A stretch of DNA of 64,000 bases, taken from NCBI RefSeq assembly GCF_003012745.1, contig NZ_PXYK01000005.1, positions 186,001 to 250,000 on the forward strand, read 5' to 3'. Shown piece by piece: positions 48,564-56,164 of this stretch (position 1 is its first letter; each line of letters starts with the position of its first letter). The position numbers and the translations under genes were made by a program. Under the pieces are notes generated by a model that saw nothing but the letters and a program-made list of their open reading frames with translations, made no database searches and was not told the DNA's origin. Origin of the DNA: Kumtagia ephedrae (lineage in GTDB: Bacteria > Pseudomonadota > Alphaproteobacteria > Rhizobiales > Rhizobiaceae).

Positions 48564-50204
48564 ATGGATCGTTCATTGATTGGAAACGATATTGCAGGAT
48601 CGTTCATAGAATATGGAACGGCGCCGGCGGCGACTGCCGGTGGGAAGGAGCGGTCGAAGAAGACCGGCCGCCCGGCCGCCCCTCGGAACATCCTGTTCGT
48701 CACCTGCGACCAGTGGCGCGGCGACTGTCTCTCGGCCGCCGGCCATCCCACGGTGAGGACACCCAACGTCGATGCGCTGGCACGGGAAGGCGTGCTGTTC
48801 CGGCGGCATTTCGCCGGCGCCGCGCCCTGCTCGCCGGCGCGCGCCTGCCTCTATACCGGCCTCTACCAGATGACCAACCGCGTCTGCCGCAACGGCACGC
48901 CGATGGACCGGCGCCACTGGAACGTGGCGCTCGCCGCCCGGGCGATGGGCTACGATCCGACCCTGTTCGGCTACACCGACGTGGCGCCCGATCCGCGCAG
49001 CCATGCGCCGGGAGATCCGGTGCTCAGAACTTACGAAGGCATGCTGCCCGGCTTCACGTCGCGGCAGCTGCTACCGGAGCACCAGAGGCAGTGGCTCTCC
49101 TGGCTCGCCGCCCGTGGCGTCGACGCAAGCGCCGGCTATCCCGATATCCACAGGCCGGCCGGTTCCGGCCATGGCGAGGTGACACGGGCCGCGCCGGTCT
49201 ATTCCAGCGACGAGACGCCGACCGCCTTCATGGCCGGCGAGTTCATCCGCTGGCTCGGCGAGCAGGAGGCGGGGCGGCCCTGGTTCGCCCATCTCTCCTT
49301 CATCAGCCCGCATCCGCCCTTCGTCGTGCCGGCGCCGTTCAACGACATGTACGATCCCGGCGATGGCCCCGCTTTCCACCGCGCCCGGCGCTGGAAGGAC
49401 GAGGCGAAAAGCCACCCCTGGCTCGCCTACGAGCTCGCCCGCCAGCGCAAGGCGAAATTCCTGCCCGGCGCCCGGGGCAAGGTGCGCGACTGGAGCGAGC
49501 ACGAATTCCGCACCATCCGCGCCATCTACTACGGCATGATCTCCGAAGTAGATTCTCAGCTCGGCCGCATCTGGACTGCGTTGCGCGCTGCCGGCGCCTG
49601 GGAAAGCACGGTGATCGTGCTCACCTCCGACCATGCCGAGATGATGGGCGACCATTTCATGCTGGGCAAGGGCGGCTACTTCGACCAGAGTTTTCACATT
49701 CCGCTGATCGTCCGCGATCCCGCCGCCGCAAAGACGGCCGGCACCACGGTCGACCGCTTCACCGAAGCGGTGGATGTTGCGCCGACGATCGTCGAATTGG
49801 CCGGCGGCAAGTCGCCACCCTGGCTCGACGGCCGCTCGCTTGTGCCCTTCCTGCGGGGCGCGAAAACGCCGCATTGGCGCGACTGCGCCCATTGGGAATT
49901 CGACTTCCGGTCGGTGGCGAAGGGCGAGGCGGAAGAGCATTTCGGCCTAAGGCCGCAGCAATGCAATCTCGCGGTGATCCGCTCGGAGCGGTTCAAATAT
50001 GTTCATTTCGGCGGAAGGCTGCCGCCGCTTCTGTTCGACCTGACCGACGATCCAGGCGAGCTGCGCGACCGCGCGGCGGATCCGCTCTACCGCTCGACGC
50101 GGCTGGACTTCGCGGAGCGGCTGCTTGCCTGGCGGGCCGAGCATCTCGACCAGTCTCTGGCCTTGACGGAACTCACCGGCAAGGGACCGGTGACGTTTGG
50201 ATGA
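48564..50204 (+). CDS. phosphonate monoester hydrolase / arylsulfatase family enzyme
   Basis: 546 residues of the alkaline phosphatase superfamily. NILFVTCDQWRGD contains a metal Asp. CSPAR at residues 89-93 is the sulfatase motif in which Cys becomes formylglycine, so a maturation enzyme is needed. Conserved HPPFVVPAPFNDMY, TSDHAEMMGDHFMLGKGGY and the C-terminal LLFDLTDDPGELRDRA closely follow rhizobial phosphonate monoester hydrolases. ATG 48564 adds about 40 residues before the core; the ribosome-binding site is poor. Cytoplasmic, no signal peptide. True substrate may be a phosphodiester or sulfate ester. Confidence 0.87.
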   Translation: MDRSLIGNDIAGSFIEYGTAPAATAGGKERSKKTGRPAAPRNILFVTCDQWRGDCLSAAGHPTVRTPNVDALAREGVLFRRHFAGAAPCSPARACLYTGLYQMTNRVCRNGTPMDRRHWNVALAARAMGYDPTLFGYTDVAPDPRSHAPGDPVLRTYEGMLPGFTSRQLLPEHQRQWLSWLAARGVDASAGYPDIHRPAGSGHGEVTRAAPVYSSDETPTAFMAGEFIRWLGEQEAGRPWFAHLSFISPHPPFVVPAPFNDMYDPGDGPAFHRARRWKDEAKSHPWLAYELARQRKAKFLPGARGKVRDWSEHEFRTIRAIYYGMISEVDSQLGRIWTALRAAGAWESTVIVLTSDHAEMMGDHFMLGKGGYFDQSFHIPLIVRDPAAAKTAGTTVDRFTEAVDVAPTIVELAGGKSPPWLDGRSLVPFLRGAKTPHWRDCAHWEFDFRSVAKGEAEEHFGLRPQQCNLAVIRSERFKYVHFGGRLPPLLFDLTDDPGELRDRAADPLYRSTRLDFAERLLAWRAEHLDQSLALTELTGKGPVTFG

Positions 50205-50210
50205 GGTGAC

Positions 50211-50240
50211 AAAAAATCCGCGCCGTCGCCGGCGCGGATT
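50211..50240 (-). terminator. terminator of the PRC-barrel gene
   Basis: On the minus strand AATCCGCGCC / GGCGCGGATT with a 6-nt loop followed by TTTTTT. It lies 25 bp after the stop. Confidence 0.9.
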
Positions 50241-50264
50241 CTTGCCTGAGCAGGATCGGACAGC

Positions 50265-51248
50265 TTAGCGCATGATGATGCGCTGCGTGTCGCGGTTGTC
50301 GGCCCAGGTGCTCTTGTCATAGGCCGGCGCGGCGTCGAGCTGCTCCTTGCTGAAGTTGGTGTAGAGATACTTGTTGCCGTCCGCATCGGTCATGAATGCG
50401 AGATTGTCCATGCCGACGGCAACTTCCTTCTCGCCGACGCCGAGGAAGCCGCCGACATCGATGATGAGCGCGTCGACCTTGCCGTCCTGCGTCAGCACGA
50501 CATCGCCGATCTCGCCGATATTGGCGTCGTTGGCGCCGTAGACCGTGGTGCCGACGAGGTCTTCGGCGCGGATGTCGCCGGCCGGCATCTCGGTGAGCTG
50601 CGACCTGTCGATCGCACCGGTCTGGGTCTGGTCAGGAGCCGCAGCCGGCGCCTGGGCCGTGGTGTCATCGGCAGGCGCCGCCGGCGCCTGGGCCGTGGTG
50701 TCGTCCGCAGGCGCCGCAGGTGCCTGGGCAGTCGTGTCGTCCGCCGGCGCAGCCGGAGCGGCCGCCGTATTGTCGGTCGGCGCCATGGTGCCGTCCGGCG
50801 CGGGCGCCGAGGACGTCGTGGCCGGGGCCGGATCATACGGGCGGCGGTCGAAGTCGGCCTGTGCCTGCAGCTGCTCCTTGGTGGCGTTGACGACGATCCA
50901 GCGGTCGCCGTCGCGCTCTGCCCAATCAATATCGCCATAGTTCATGGCGACATTTTTCTCGCCGATGCCGAGGAAACCACCGACGCCGATCACCACCGAC
51001 TCGACATTGCCGTTGGAGCCGATGACGACGTCGTTGACCTGGCCGATGTTCTCGGCATTGTCGCCGGTGCCGTTATAGACGGTTTCGCCGATCAGATTCG
51101 TTGCGAGGAACCCGTCAGCCTTGGCGACTGGAGCCGCCGGGGCCTCGGTCGCCGGCGCCGGGGACGCCGGCTGCGTGGCCTCCTGCGCATAGGCGCCGCC
51201 CGCCAGAAGGGTCATCAGCGCGGTGGTAGCCAAAAGTTTGCGGACCAT
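50265..51248 (-). CDS. exported protein with two PRC-barrel domains
   Basis: 327 residues with a signal peptide (LLATTALMTLLAGGAYA). The first PRC-barrel (LIGETVYNGTGDNAENIGQV to NATKEQLQAQ) and the second (LVGTTVYGANDANIGEIGDV to FSKEQLDAAP) are separated by three repeats of the 12-residue unit APAAPADDTTAQ. Such proteins are induced by stress in rhizobia but their role is unknown. The ATG follows AGGAG. An EcfG-type promoter lies upstream, and a strong terminator follows. Confidence 0.88.
   Translation of the reverse strand: MVRKLLATTALMTLLAGGAYAQEATQPASPAPATEAPAAPVAKADGFLATNLIGETVYNGTGDNAENIGQVNDVVIGSNGNVESVVIGVGGFLGIGEKNVAMNYGDIDWAERDGDRWIVVNATKEQLQAQADFDRRPYDPAPATTSSAPAPDGTMAPTDNTAAAPAAPADDTTAQAPAAPADDTTAQAPAAPADDTTAQAPAAAPDQTQTGAIDRSQLTEMPAGDIRAEDLVGTTVYGANDANIGEIGDVVLTQDGKVDALIIDVGGFLGVGEKEVAVGMDNLAFMTDADGNKYLYTNFSKEQLDAAPAYDKSTWADNRDTQRIIMR
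50651..50758. repeat. three 36-bp tandem repeats inside the PRC-barrel gene
   Basis: Units begin at 50651, 50687 and 50723, each with CCTGGGC and near-identical sequence. They encode the 12-residue Ala/Pro/Asp/Thr unit between the PRC domains. Confidence 0.9.
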
Positions 51249-51337
51249 GATACTCTCTCCTTGTGCGTGAAATCCATGCACGGGCGCGTCCGACTGAACC
51301 GTCGCAGGGGAGGCCGGGCGCGTCGTTACATGCTCAC

Positions 51338-51362
51338 AACGTGATCGCTGAAATTCGGTTCC
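51338..51362 (-). promoter_or_regulatory. EcfG-type promoter, PRC-barrel gene
   Basis: On the minus strand GGAAC, 16 nt, CGTT. The start site would lie ~80 nt before the start codon. Confidence 0.75.
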
Positions 51363-51453
51363 GTGACAGAGATTTGCCAATCGGGCAGATCCGACCCAAG
51401 CGCGGCTCTCGTGGCGGGATGAAACAGAGCCGACGAGCGTCCCGTCGAAAGCG

Positions 51454-51636
51454 TCAGTTGGAATCGGTGCTGATGCCGCCGGCGTCGTCGGCGGCCGGCG
51501 TATCGATCCGTTCACCCCAGAACTCGACTCCGGCCCAGACGACCATCGCCAGGACCAGTGCGGCGATCAGGACGACCAGCACGGGACGGCCGAGCTTGCC
51601 TTGCCGGGCTTTCTCGGGGGGGAGGGGTTTTGGCAT
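51454..51636 (-). CDS. small single-pass membrane protein
   Basis: 60 residues. A basic N-terminus is followed by one membrane helix (PVLVVLIAALVLAMVVWAGV) and an acidic tail. ATG 51636 is preferred; a TTG at 51678 adds 14 residues. No family is recognised. A possible weak EcfG promoter precedes it. Confidence 0.6.
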   Translation of the reverse strand: MPKPLPPEKARQGKLGRPVLVVLIAALVLAMVVWAGVEFWGERIDTPAADDAGGISTDSN

Positions 51637-51676
51637 GATTGGGGGTCTCCGGTCTTGGGGGCGGTTGTCGATCGAC

Positions 51677-51701
51677 AATGCCCGCCGGACGGGGAGGTTC
51701 C
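51677..51701 (-). promoter_or_regulatory. weak EcfG-type promoter candidate
   Basis: GGAAC, 16 nt, CATT on the minus strand: one mismatch from the EcfG -10 element (CGTT). It would serve the small membrane protein gene. Confidence 0.35.
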
Positions 51702-51729
51702 CCGTCTCCCGGAGATCACCCGTAGGCTC

Positions 51730-52182
51730 TCAGTCCTCAGACGTATCGTCGGAGGACGGTCGGCTGCTGTTCTCGCGGTAGATCGCATAGGCGATCGCCG
51801 CGACCGCCGGGACGAGAAGCGAAGCCAGTCCCGCCCGCCCCTTCAGGAGAACGGGCGCGGCGGCAATGCCGGCGGCGATTGCCGCCTTGGTGAAATCGCG
51901 GCTCCGCTGCCTCGCTGCGATCTTCGCCCGGGCGCGCCTCGTCATGCCATGAAAAAGCACTACCAGCAGAGCCGCCACCAGAAAGACCGCGCCGATGACC
52001 AGCGTAGCCTCGACGGCGCCATAACGGTCCGCCGCCCAGATGGTGAGGGCGGCCAGCAGGTACAAGAATCCGGCCAGCGCCAGCAGGCCGGCGAGCGCAT
52101 AGCTGATCAGTGCCCGCTTCGTCCGGCGCAGCGCCGCCATGGTCTCCCCGGTCGCCAGACCGGCAATCAGCGAAGCCAGCAT
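51730..52182 (-). CDS. phage-holin-like membrane protein (YqjE type)
   Basis: 150 residues with three to four hydrophobic segments (YALAGLLALAGFLYLLAALTIW, ATLVIGAVFLVAALLVVLFH, ASLLVPAVAAIAYAIY) and an acidic tail. It resembles the YqjE/Holin-X superfamily, usually next to a DUF883 gene, as here 18 bp downstream of one. Role in the envelope unknown. Good ribosome-binding site GGAGGGG. Confidence 0.8.
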   Translation of the reverse strand: MLASLIAGLATGETMAALRRTKRALISYALAGLLALAGFLYLLAALTIWAADRYGAVEATLVIGAVFLVAALLVVLFHGMTRRARAKIAARQRSRDFTKAAIAAGIAAAPVLLKGRAGLASLLVPAVAAIAYAIYRENSSRPSSDDTSED

Positions 52183-52200
52183 GACCCCTCCGCGCCGGCG

Positions 52201-52554
52201 TCAGCGTCGCGACAGGAGCGCGAGCAGGTAGCCGACGCCTGCGGCGATCGCCAGCGACGTGATCGGCTTTTCCCGGACGGTCGTCGTCAGCTGGTCCTCG
52301 AGGTCACGCGCATTGCTTTTCAGGTTCTGTATGGCCGCCTCGCCCTGCGCCCGCAATTGCTCGGCGCCTTCGGCCGCCGCACGCCGCGCCGTGCCGTAGG
52401 AGTGTTGCCCGGTCTTGGTCAACTGCTCTGCCAGCTTGGCGATGTCCTGCCGCAACTGGCGGATATCCGCTTCCAGATCGGGTCGCGCCGCATCTTCCGC
52501 GATGTCTTCCGCCGCCTTGGCCGCCGTCGCCATCGACTTGCTTGCTGTTGCCAT
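52201..52554 (-). CDS. DUF883 (ElaB/YqjD) inner-membrane protein
   Basis: 117 residues. A long amphipathic helical region (EADIRQLRQDIAKLAEQL) ends in a C-terminal membrane helix (ITSLAIAAGVGYLLALLSRR). YqjD/ElaB proteins anchor to the membrane and bind ribosomes in stationary phase in E. coli. First gene of the pair with the holin-like gene and behind an EcfG-type promoter, agreeing with stress induction. Confidence 0.85.
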   Translation of the reverse strand: MATASKSMATAAKAAEDIAEDAARPDLEADIRQLRQDIAKLAEQLTKTGQHSYGTARRAAAEGAEQLRAQGEAAIQNLKSNARDLEDQLTTTVREKPITSLAIAAGVGYLLALLSRR

Positions 52555-52584
52555 TTGGGTCGCTCCGTTGTTGAACGGGTTCGA

Positions 52585-52609
52585 AACGCTCTGGCGCGGG
52601 CGTTGTTCC
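52585..52609 (-). promoter_or_regulatory. EcfG-type promoter, DUF883/holin operon
   Basis: GGAAC, 16 nt, CGTT on the minus strand; start site predicted about 20 nt before the DUF883 ATG. Confidence 0.8.
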
Positions 52610-52700
52610 GCTGCGTCGGCCGAAAGCTACGGGATCGTAGAGCCGAAAGCGAGAGGTGCCGCGAAAATGCCGGCGGCTCAGCCTTTCCGTCGGCGGGTTA

Positions 52701-53462
52701 TCAAACCAGCGGCCGAACCGTCTCGCTCAGCCCTTCCCACCGAGCCGCCGCCAACAATCCGTCGAGATCCCTGATCTGGCAGCCGCCACCTCGCCAGGTG
52801 ATCAAGCCGCGGTCCGCCAGCTTGCGGATCGTCTTGTTGGTGTGGACAAGCGACAGCCCGAGCGTGTCGGCGATGTGCTGCTGGGTGATCGGAATGAGCA
52901 ACGGCACCTCGCCGTTGAGCCCGACGCTGCGGGCGCGGCTGCCGATGAAGGAGAGCAGATAGGCCGTTCGCTCGACGGCAGAGCGCCGCCCGACGCTGAG
53001 CAGGTTCTCGTCGAGGATCTGCTCCTCGCGCGAAGCGATCCAGGTGATGTCGAAGGCCAGTCCCGGATGGTTGCGATAGAGGTCGAGCAATCTTTCCCGT
53101 TCGAAGACGCACAGCACCATCGGCGACAATGCCTCGACCGAATGCTGCATCTCGCCGGTCAGGCTGCCCTGCAGGCCGATCAGGTCGCCCGGCATCGCGT
53201 AATTCAGGATCTGCCTGCGGCCGTCGGGCAGGAGCTTGTAGCGAAAGGCCCATCCCGCCAGGACAGTGTACAGATGGACGCTGTCGACTCCTTCGGTCAG
53301 GACCGTCTCACCCTTGCCGATACTGAGTTCTCCGCGCTTGAAATGGCCGATGAAAGCCAGTTCCTCCGCTTCGAATTCCCGGAAAGTCTTCAGGCGCCGC
53401 AGTGGACATTTCTGACACGGCGTGTAAGCGGCGGACGTCGGATAGGCCTCCAGCCCGAACAA
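52701..53462 (-). CDS. Crp/Fnr family transcriptional regulator
   Basis: 253 residues from a TTG at 53462 with GGAGGT 5 nt away. An N-terminal PCQKCPLR pair of Cys (not the FNR-type four) precedes a cyclic-nucleotide-binding fold (GETVLTEGVDSVHLYTVLAG, LPDGRRQILNYAMPGDLIG) and a winged-helix with recognition helix QQHIADTLGLSLVHTNKTIR. It is likely induced by the EcfG promoter upstream and is divergent from the single-domain response regulator. Effector unknown. Confidence 0.9.
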   Translation of the reverse strand: MFGLEAYPTSAAYTPCQKCPLRRLKTFREFEAEELAFIGHFKRGELSIGKGETVLTEGVDSVHLYTVLAGWAFRYKLLPDGRRQILNYAMPGDLIGLQGSLTGEMQHSVEALSPMVLCVFERERLLDLYRNHPGLAFDITWIASREEQILDENLLSVGRRSAVERTAYLLSFIGSRARSVGLNGEVPLLIPITQQHIADTLGLSLVHTNKTIRKLADRGLITWRGGGCQIRDLDGLLAAARWEGLSETVRPLV

Positions 53463-53504
53463 TCAGGACCTCCAATTTTGACGAGGGATAGTTGCGAGAG
53501 CGAC

Positions 53505-53530
53505 AACGCTTCGGGAGGCGATGGGGTTCC
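53505..53530 (-). promoter_or_regulatory. EcfG-type promoter, crp-like gene
   Basis: GGAAC, 17 nt, CGTT on the minus strand, with a start site predicted ~35 nt before the TTG start. Confidence 0.75.
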
Positions 53531-53541
53531 CGAGGAAAACA

Positions 53542-53559
53542 TGTCAAAGTTAAATGACA
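53542..53559. promoter_or_regulatory. TGTCA-N8-TGACA inverted repeat
   Basis: Perfect 5-bp arms, 18 bp in total, between the crp-like gene and the preferred start of the response regulator. It resembles no exact known box and might be an operator of the Crp-like protein. Confidence 0.35.
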
Positions 53560-53606
53560 CGCCGTGCTTTTGCCGCGATGACAGGCAGCTTGCTGGAGGG
53601 ATTTCC

Positions 53607-53978
53607 GTGACGAAACTGCTGGAAGGGCGTCGCATTCTGGTGCTCGAGGACGAATTTCTCATCGCCATGGACGTCGAGCAGATCTGCCGCGACCACGGCG
53701 CCTCGCAGGTGCTCATCGCCCGCACGCTCGAAGAGGCCGAAGCGGCGGCGGCCAATTCGGTCTTCGACGCGGCAATCATCGACATCATGCTGGGAAACGA
53801 CTCGACCCTTGAATTCGCGGCTTCCCTGCGGGAGCGCCGGATCCCCTTCGCCTTTGCGTCGGGCTATTCCGATCTGGACGAGATCGCCAGCGCGTTCCCC
53901 GAAATCAGGATCATCGGCAAGCCCTATTCCGGCGACGACCTGGTGCAGGCAATCGCCGACGCCGGCCGGCGTCCCTGA
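53607..53978 (+). CDS. single-domain response regulator (FAT-GUY-like receiver)
   Basis: 123 residues from a GTG with GGAGGG 6 nt ahead; an ATG at 53541 with GAGGA is an alternative (145 residues). Receiver features: ILVLEDEFLIAMDVE, Asp in AIIDIMLGND, FAFASGYSD and Lys in IIGKPYSGDD. The PFAFASGY part matches the FAT-GUY subgroup, whose members in other alphaproteobacteria take part in phosphotransfer of the general stress response. Its neighbourhood with phyR supports this role. Confidence 0.82.
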   Translation: MTKLLEGRRILVLEDEFLIAMDVEQICRDHGASQVLIARTLEEAEAAAANSVFDAAIIDIMLGNDSTLEFAASLRERRIPFAFASGYSDLDEIASAFPEIRIIGKPYSGDDLVQAIADAGRRP

Positions 53979-53999
53979 CACGCCGCCCCACCGTCGCGA

Positions 54000-54548
54000 T
54001 CAGGCGGCGTTCGACCCCAGCACCTGTGTCGCGATGGCGTCGGGACCGTAGTCCTCTTCCCCGGATATCTGCAGGATGTCCTGCAGCCGCGTACGGGCCC
54101 GGCTGACCCGGCTTTTGATCGTGCCCACGGCGCAATCGCAGATCACCGCCGCTTCCTCGTACGAGAAGCCGGAGGCGCCGATCAGGATGATCGCCTCGCG
54201 CTGGTCCTCCGGCAGCAGTTCCAGGGCGGCACGGAAATCGGCGAGATCGAGCTTGCCGTGCTGGCTCGGATGGACGGCCAGCCGTTCAGTCATCACCCCT
54301 TCCGAATCCTGCACTTCCCGGCCACGCTTGCGCATCTGCGAATAGAACTCGTTGCGCAGGATGGTAAACAGCCAGGCCTTGAGATTGGTGCCCATCTGGA
54401 AACTGTGGTGTTTGTCCCACGCCTTGACCAGGGTTTCCTGGACGAGATCGTCGGCCCTGTCGGAATTTTGGGTCAGCGATACCGCGAAAGCCCGCAGGCT
54501 GGGTATGGCCGCGAGCAGTTCGCTCTTGAACTCAGGCGCCACCGCCAT
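54000..54548 (-). CDS. ecfG: ECF sigma factor EcfG of the general stress response
   Basis: 182 residues. Sigma region 2 (DRADDLVQETLVKAWDKHHSF, LKAWLFTILRNEFYSQ) and region 4 (SYEEAAVICDCAVGTIKSRVSRARTRL) are complete. EcfG directs RNA polymerase to GGAAC-N16/17-CGTT promoters. The gene follows nepR by 5 bp, overlapping its ribosome-binding region, and is transcribed with it. NepR binds and inhibits it until PhyR-P takes NepR away. Confidence 0.95.
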   Translation of the reverse strand: MAVAPEFKSELLAAIPSLRAFAVSLTQNSDRADDLVQETLVKAWDKHHSFQMGTNLKAWLFTILRNEFYSQMRKRGREVQDSEGVMTERLAVHPSQHGKLDLADFRAALELLPEDQREAIILIGASGFSYEEAAVICDCAVGTIKSRVSRARTRLQDILQISGEEDYGPDAIATQVLGSNAA

Positions 54549-54553
54549 CCCCT

Positions 54554-54757
54554 TCAGCCCTTTTTCTGCGCGGTTTCGGCTGCTTCGAGCTCGCTCAGGA
54601 GCTGCGTGAAGCGGTCCGGCACGTCGCTTGAAACGAGCTCGTCGTAATATTGCTTGAGCTTGCGACCTATCTCGGAATTGGTGCCGAGCACATCTGCCGA
54701 GCCGCGCGCCGGCGGTGGCGATTCGCCGGGGGCGAGACTTTCCTTCATCAATTTCAC
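54554..54757 (-). CDS. nepR: NepR anti-sigma factor
   Basis: 67 residues, start GTG 54757 (ATG 54748 also possible). The conserved core LGTNSEIGRKLKQYYDELVSS with the DRFTQLLSELEAAE helix is the two-helix NepR motif that binds EcfG or PhyR. First in the nepR-ecfG operon, behind an EcfG-type promoter, giving autoregulation. Confidence 0.95.
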   Translation of the reverse strand: MKLMKESLAPGESPPPARGSADVLGTNSEIGRKLKQYYDELVSSDVPDRFTQLLSELEAAETAQKKG

Positions 54758-54834
54758 CGTGTTGCCCTGTTTCTTGGTCAGTTTTCAGACTCCCGCGGCC
54801 CCCTGCCGCGTGACCCAAACCCGTTGGGGGCGGA

Positions 54835-54859
54835 AACGCGGCTGCTCAAATATGGTTCC
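54835..54859 (-). promoter_or_regulatory. EcfG-type promoter, nepR-ecfG
   Basis: GGAAC, 16 nt, CGTT on the minus strand. It is back-to-back with the phyR promoter, 8 bp apart. Confidence 0.85.
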
Positions 54860-54867
54860 GGACGCGC

Positions 54868-54892
54868 GGAACTTTTTATGGAGGGGCCCGTT
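54868..54892 (+). promoter_or_regulatory. EcfG-type promoter, phyR
   Basis: GGAAC, 16 nt, CGTT; the start would lie ~45 nt before the phyR start. Together with the divergent promoter it makes a positive feedback unit. Confidence 0.85.
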
Positions 54893-54942
54893 GTGGGCGC
54901 ATCTCGCCTATGCAATTCGTCACGCATTCAATGAGGGACCCC

Positions 54943-55737
54943 ATGAGTTTGTCAGCAAGCATCGCCCCCCACCTGCCTTATCTGCGCCGATTCTCGCGCG
55001 CCGTCTCCGGCTCGCAGCAGAGCGGCGACGCCTTGGTGGCGGCGATGCTGGAGGCGATCGTCGCCGACGTCGACATGTTTCCGCAGGCGTCGAACGCCCG
55101 CATCGCGCTCTACAAGGTCTTCGCGCGGCTGTTCACCTCGGTAGTCATCCGGGTTCCGGACGAGCAGGCCGCGACGGGATGGGAGAGGAAGGCCGCGGCC
55201 AATCTCACCGCCATCTCGCCACGCGCCCGGCAGGCCTTCCTTCTGGTAGCGGTCGAAGGCTTCACCGACGAGGAGGCCGCGGAGGTTCTCGATGTCGACG
55301 TGGATGAGTTCGGCCGGCTTCTGGCCCAGGCCAGCGCCGAGATATCGCGTCAGGTTGCGACCGACATCATGATCATCGAGGACGAGCCCCTGATCGCCAT
55401 GGACATCGAGCAGATGGTCGAGAGCCTTGGCCATCGCGTCGTCGGGACGGCGCGCACCCATAGGGAGGCCACCGATCTCTTCAAGCGCACTCAGCCGAAG
55501 ATGATCCTGGCCGACATCCAGCTTGCCGACGGCACCTCCGGCATCGAGGCCGTCAACGAGATACTGACGACCGCTTCCGTGCCGGTGATCTTCATCACCG
55601 CCTTTCCCGAGCGGCTTCTCACCGGCGAAAGGCCGGAGCCGGCCTTCCTGGTCACAAAACCGTTCAGCCCGGAGATGGTCAAGGCACTGATCAGCCAGGC
55701 GCTGTTCTTCGACAGGCAGGCCAAGGCCGCCGCATAG
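54943..55737 (+). CDS. phyR: general stress response regulator PhyR
   Basis: 264 residues. The first ~140 form the sigma-like domain that mimics EcfG ([54 protein letters not shown]). The rest is a receiver: [17 protein letters not shown], Asp191 ([10 protein letters not shown]), [10 protein letters not shown], and Lys in VTKPFSPEM. Phosphorylation lets the sigma-like domain sequester NepR and free EcfG. ATG 54943 follows GAGGGA; an upstream in-frame ATG at 54910 is less likely. Confidence 0.96.
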   Translation: MSLSASIAPHLPYLRRFSRAVSGSQQSGDALVAAMLEAIVADVDMFPQASNARIALYKVFARLFTSVVIRVPDEQAATGWERKAAANLTAISPRARQAFLLVAVEGFTDEEAAEVLDVDVDEFGRLLAQASAEISRQVATDIMIIEDEPLIAMDIEQMVESLGHRVVGTARTHREATDLFKRTQPKMILADIQLADGTSGIEAVNEILTTASVPVIFITAFPERLLTGERPEPAFLVTKPFSPEMVKALISQALFFDRQAKAAA

Positions 55738-55751
55738 ATCGGCGTCACCCT

Positions 55752-55776
55752 GGAACCATCCAGCGCGGCGGGCGTT
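55752..55776 (+). promoter_or_regulatory. EcfG-type promoter, DUF1328 gene
   Basis: GGAAC, 16 nt, CGTT, ~20 nt before the predicted start region of the small gene. Confidence 0.8.
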
Positions 55777-55804
55777 TTCGCTTCACAAATCAGGAGACGG
55801 AACA

Positions 55805-55969
55805 ATGCTTTATTGGGCACTCGTGTTTCTGGTCGTGGCGATCATCGCGGGCGCGCTCGGCTTCGGCGGCATTGCAGGCACGTCGGCGGGCATCGCGCAG
55901 ATTCTGTTCTTCATCTTCCTGGCTTTCCTGGTGATCTCGCTGATCGCGGGTCTCATCCGGCGCGCTTAG
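55805..55969 (+). CDS. DUF1328 small membrane protein
   Basis: 54 residues with two membrane helices ([16 protein letters not shown] and [20 protein letters not shown]). Length and Gly-Phe-Gly-Gly-Ile turn are typical of DUF1328/YtjA. Good ribosome-binding site AGGAGACGG. Follows phyR by 67 bp behind its own EcfG-type promoter, so stress-induced. Confidence 0.9.
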   Translation: MLYWALVFLVVAIIAGALGFGGIAGTSAGIAQILFFIFLAFLVISLIAGLIRRA

Positions 55970-56164
55970 CCGAGGACGCAGAACTGGAGACCGCTCCCCT
56001 CAAACGGTTTCCAGCCGCCGCCGGGCCGTGCTAGCGAAAGCGGTGCGGTCCGGCGGAACCGCCTCAATAGCTAGAGTCTCCAGTGAAACCAGCAGCCAAG
56101 ATAGATACCGAGGTCGGGCACCGCGCCCGTTGTTGGGGAGATATCGGGCACACGGGGGCAGGAT

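Noticed and set aside
50651..50758. CRISPR array
   Set aside because: The 36-bp units are contiguous with no spacers and are in frame within the PRC-barrel gene.
55970..56164. EcfG promoter before the PAS kinase
   Set aside because: A GGAAC is present, but at 16-17 nt the -10 reads GTCT or TCTC, not CGTT.
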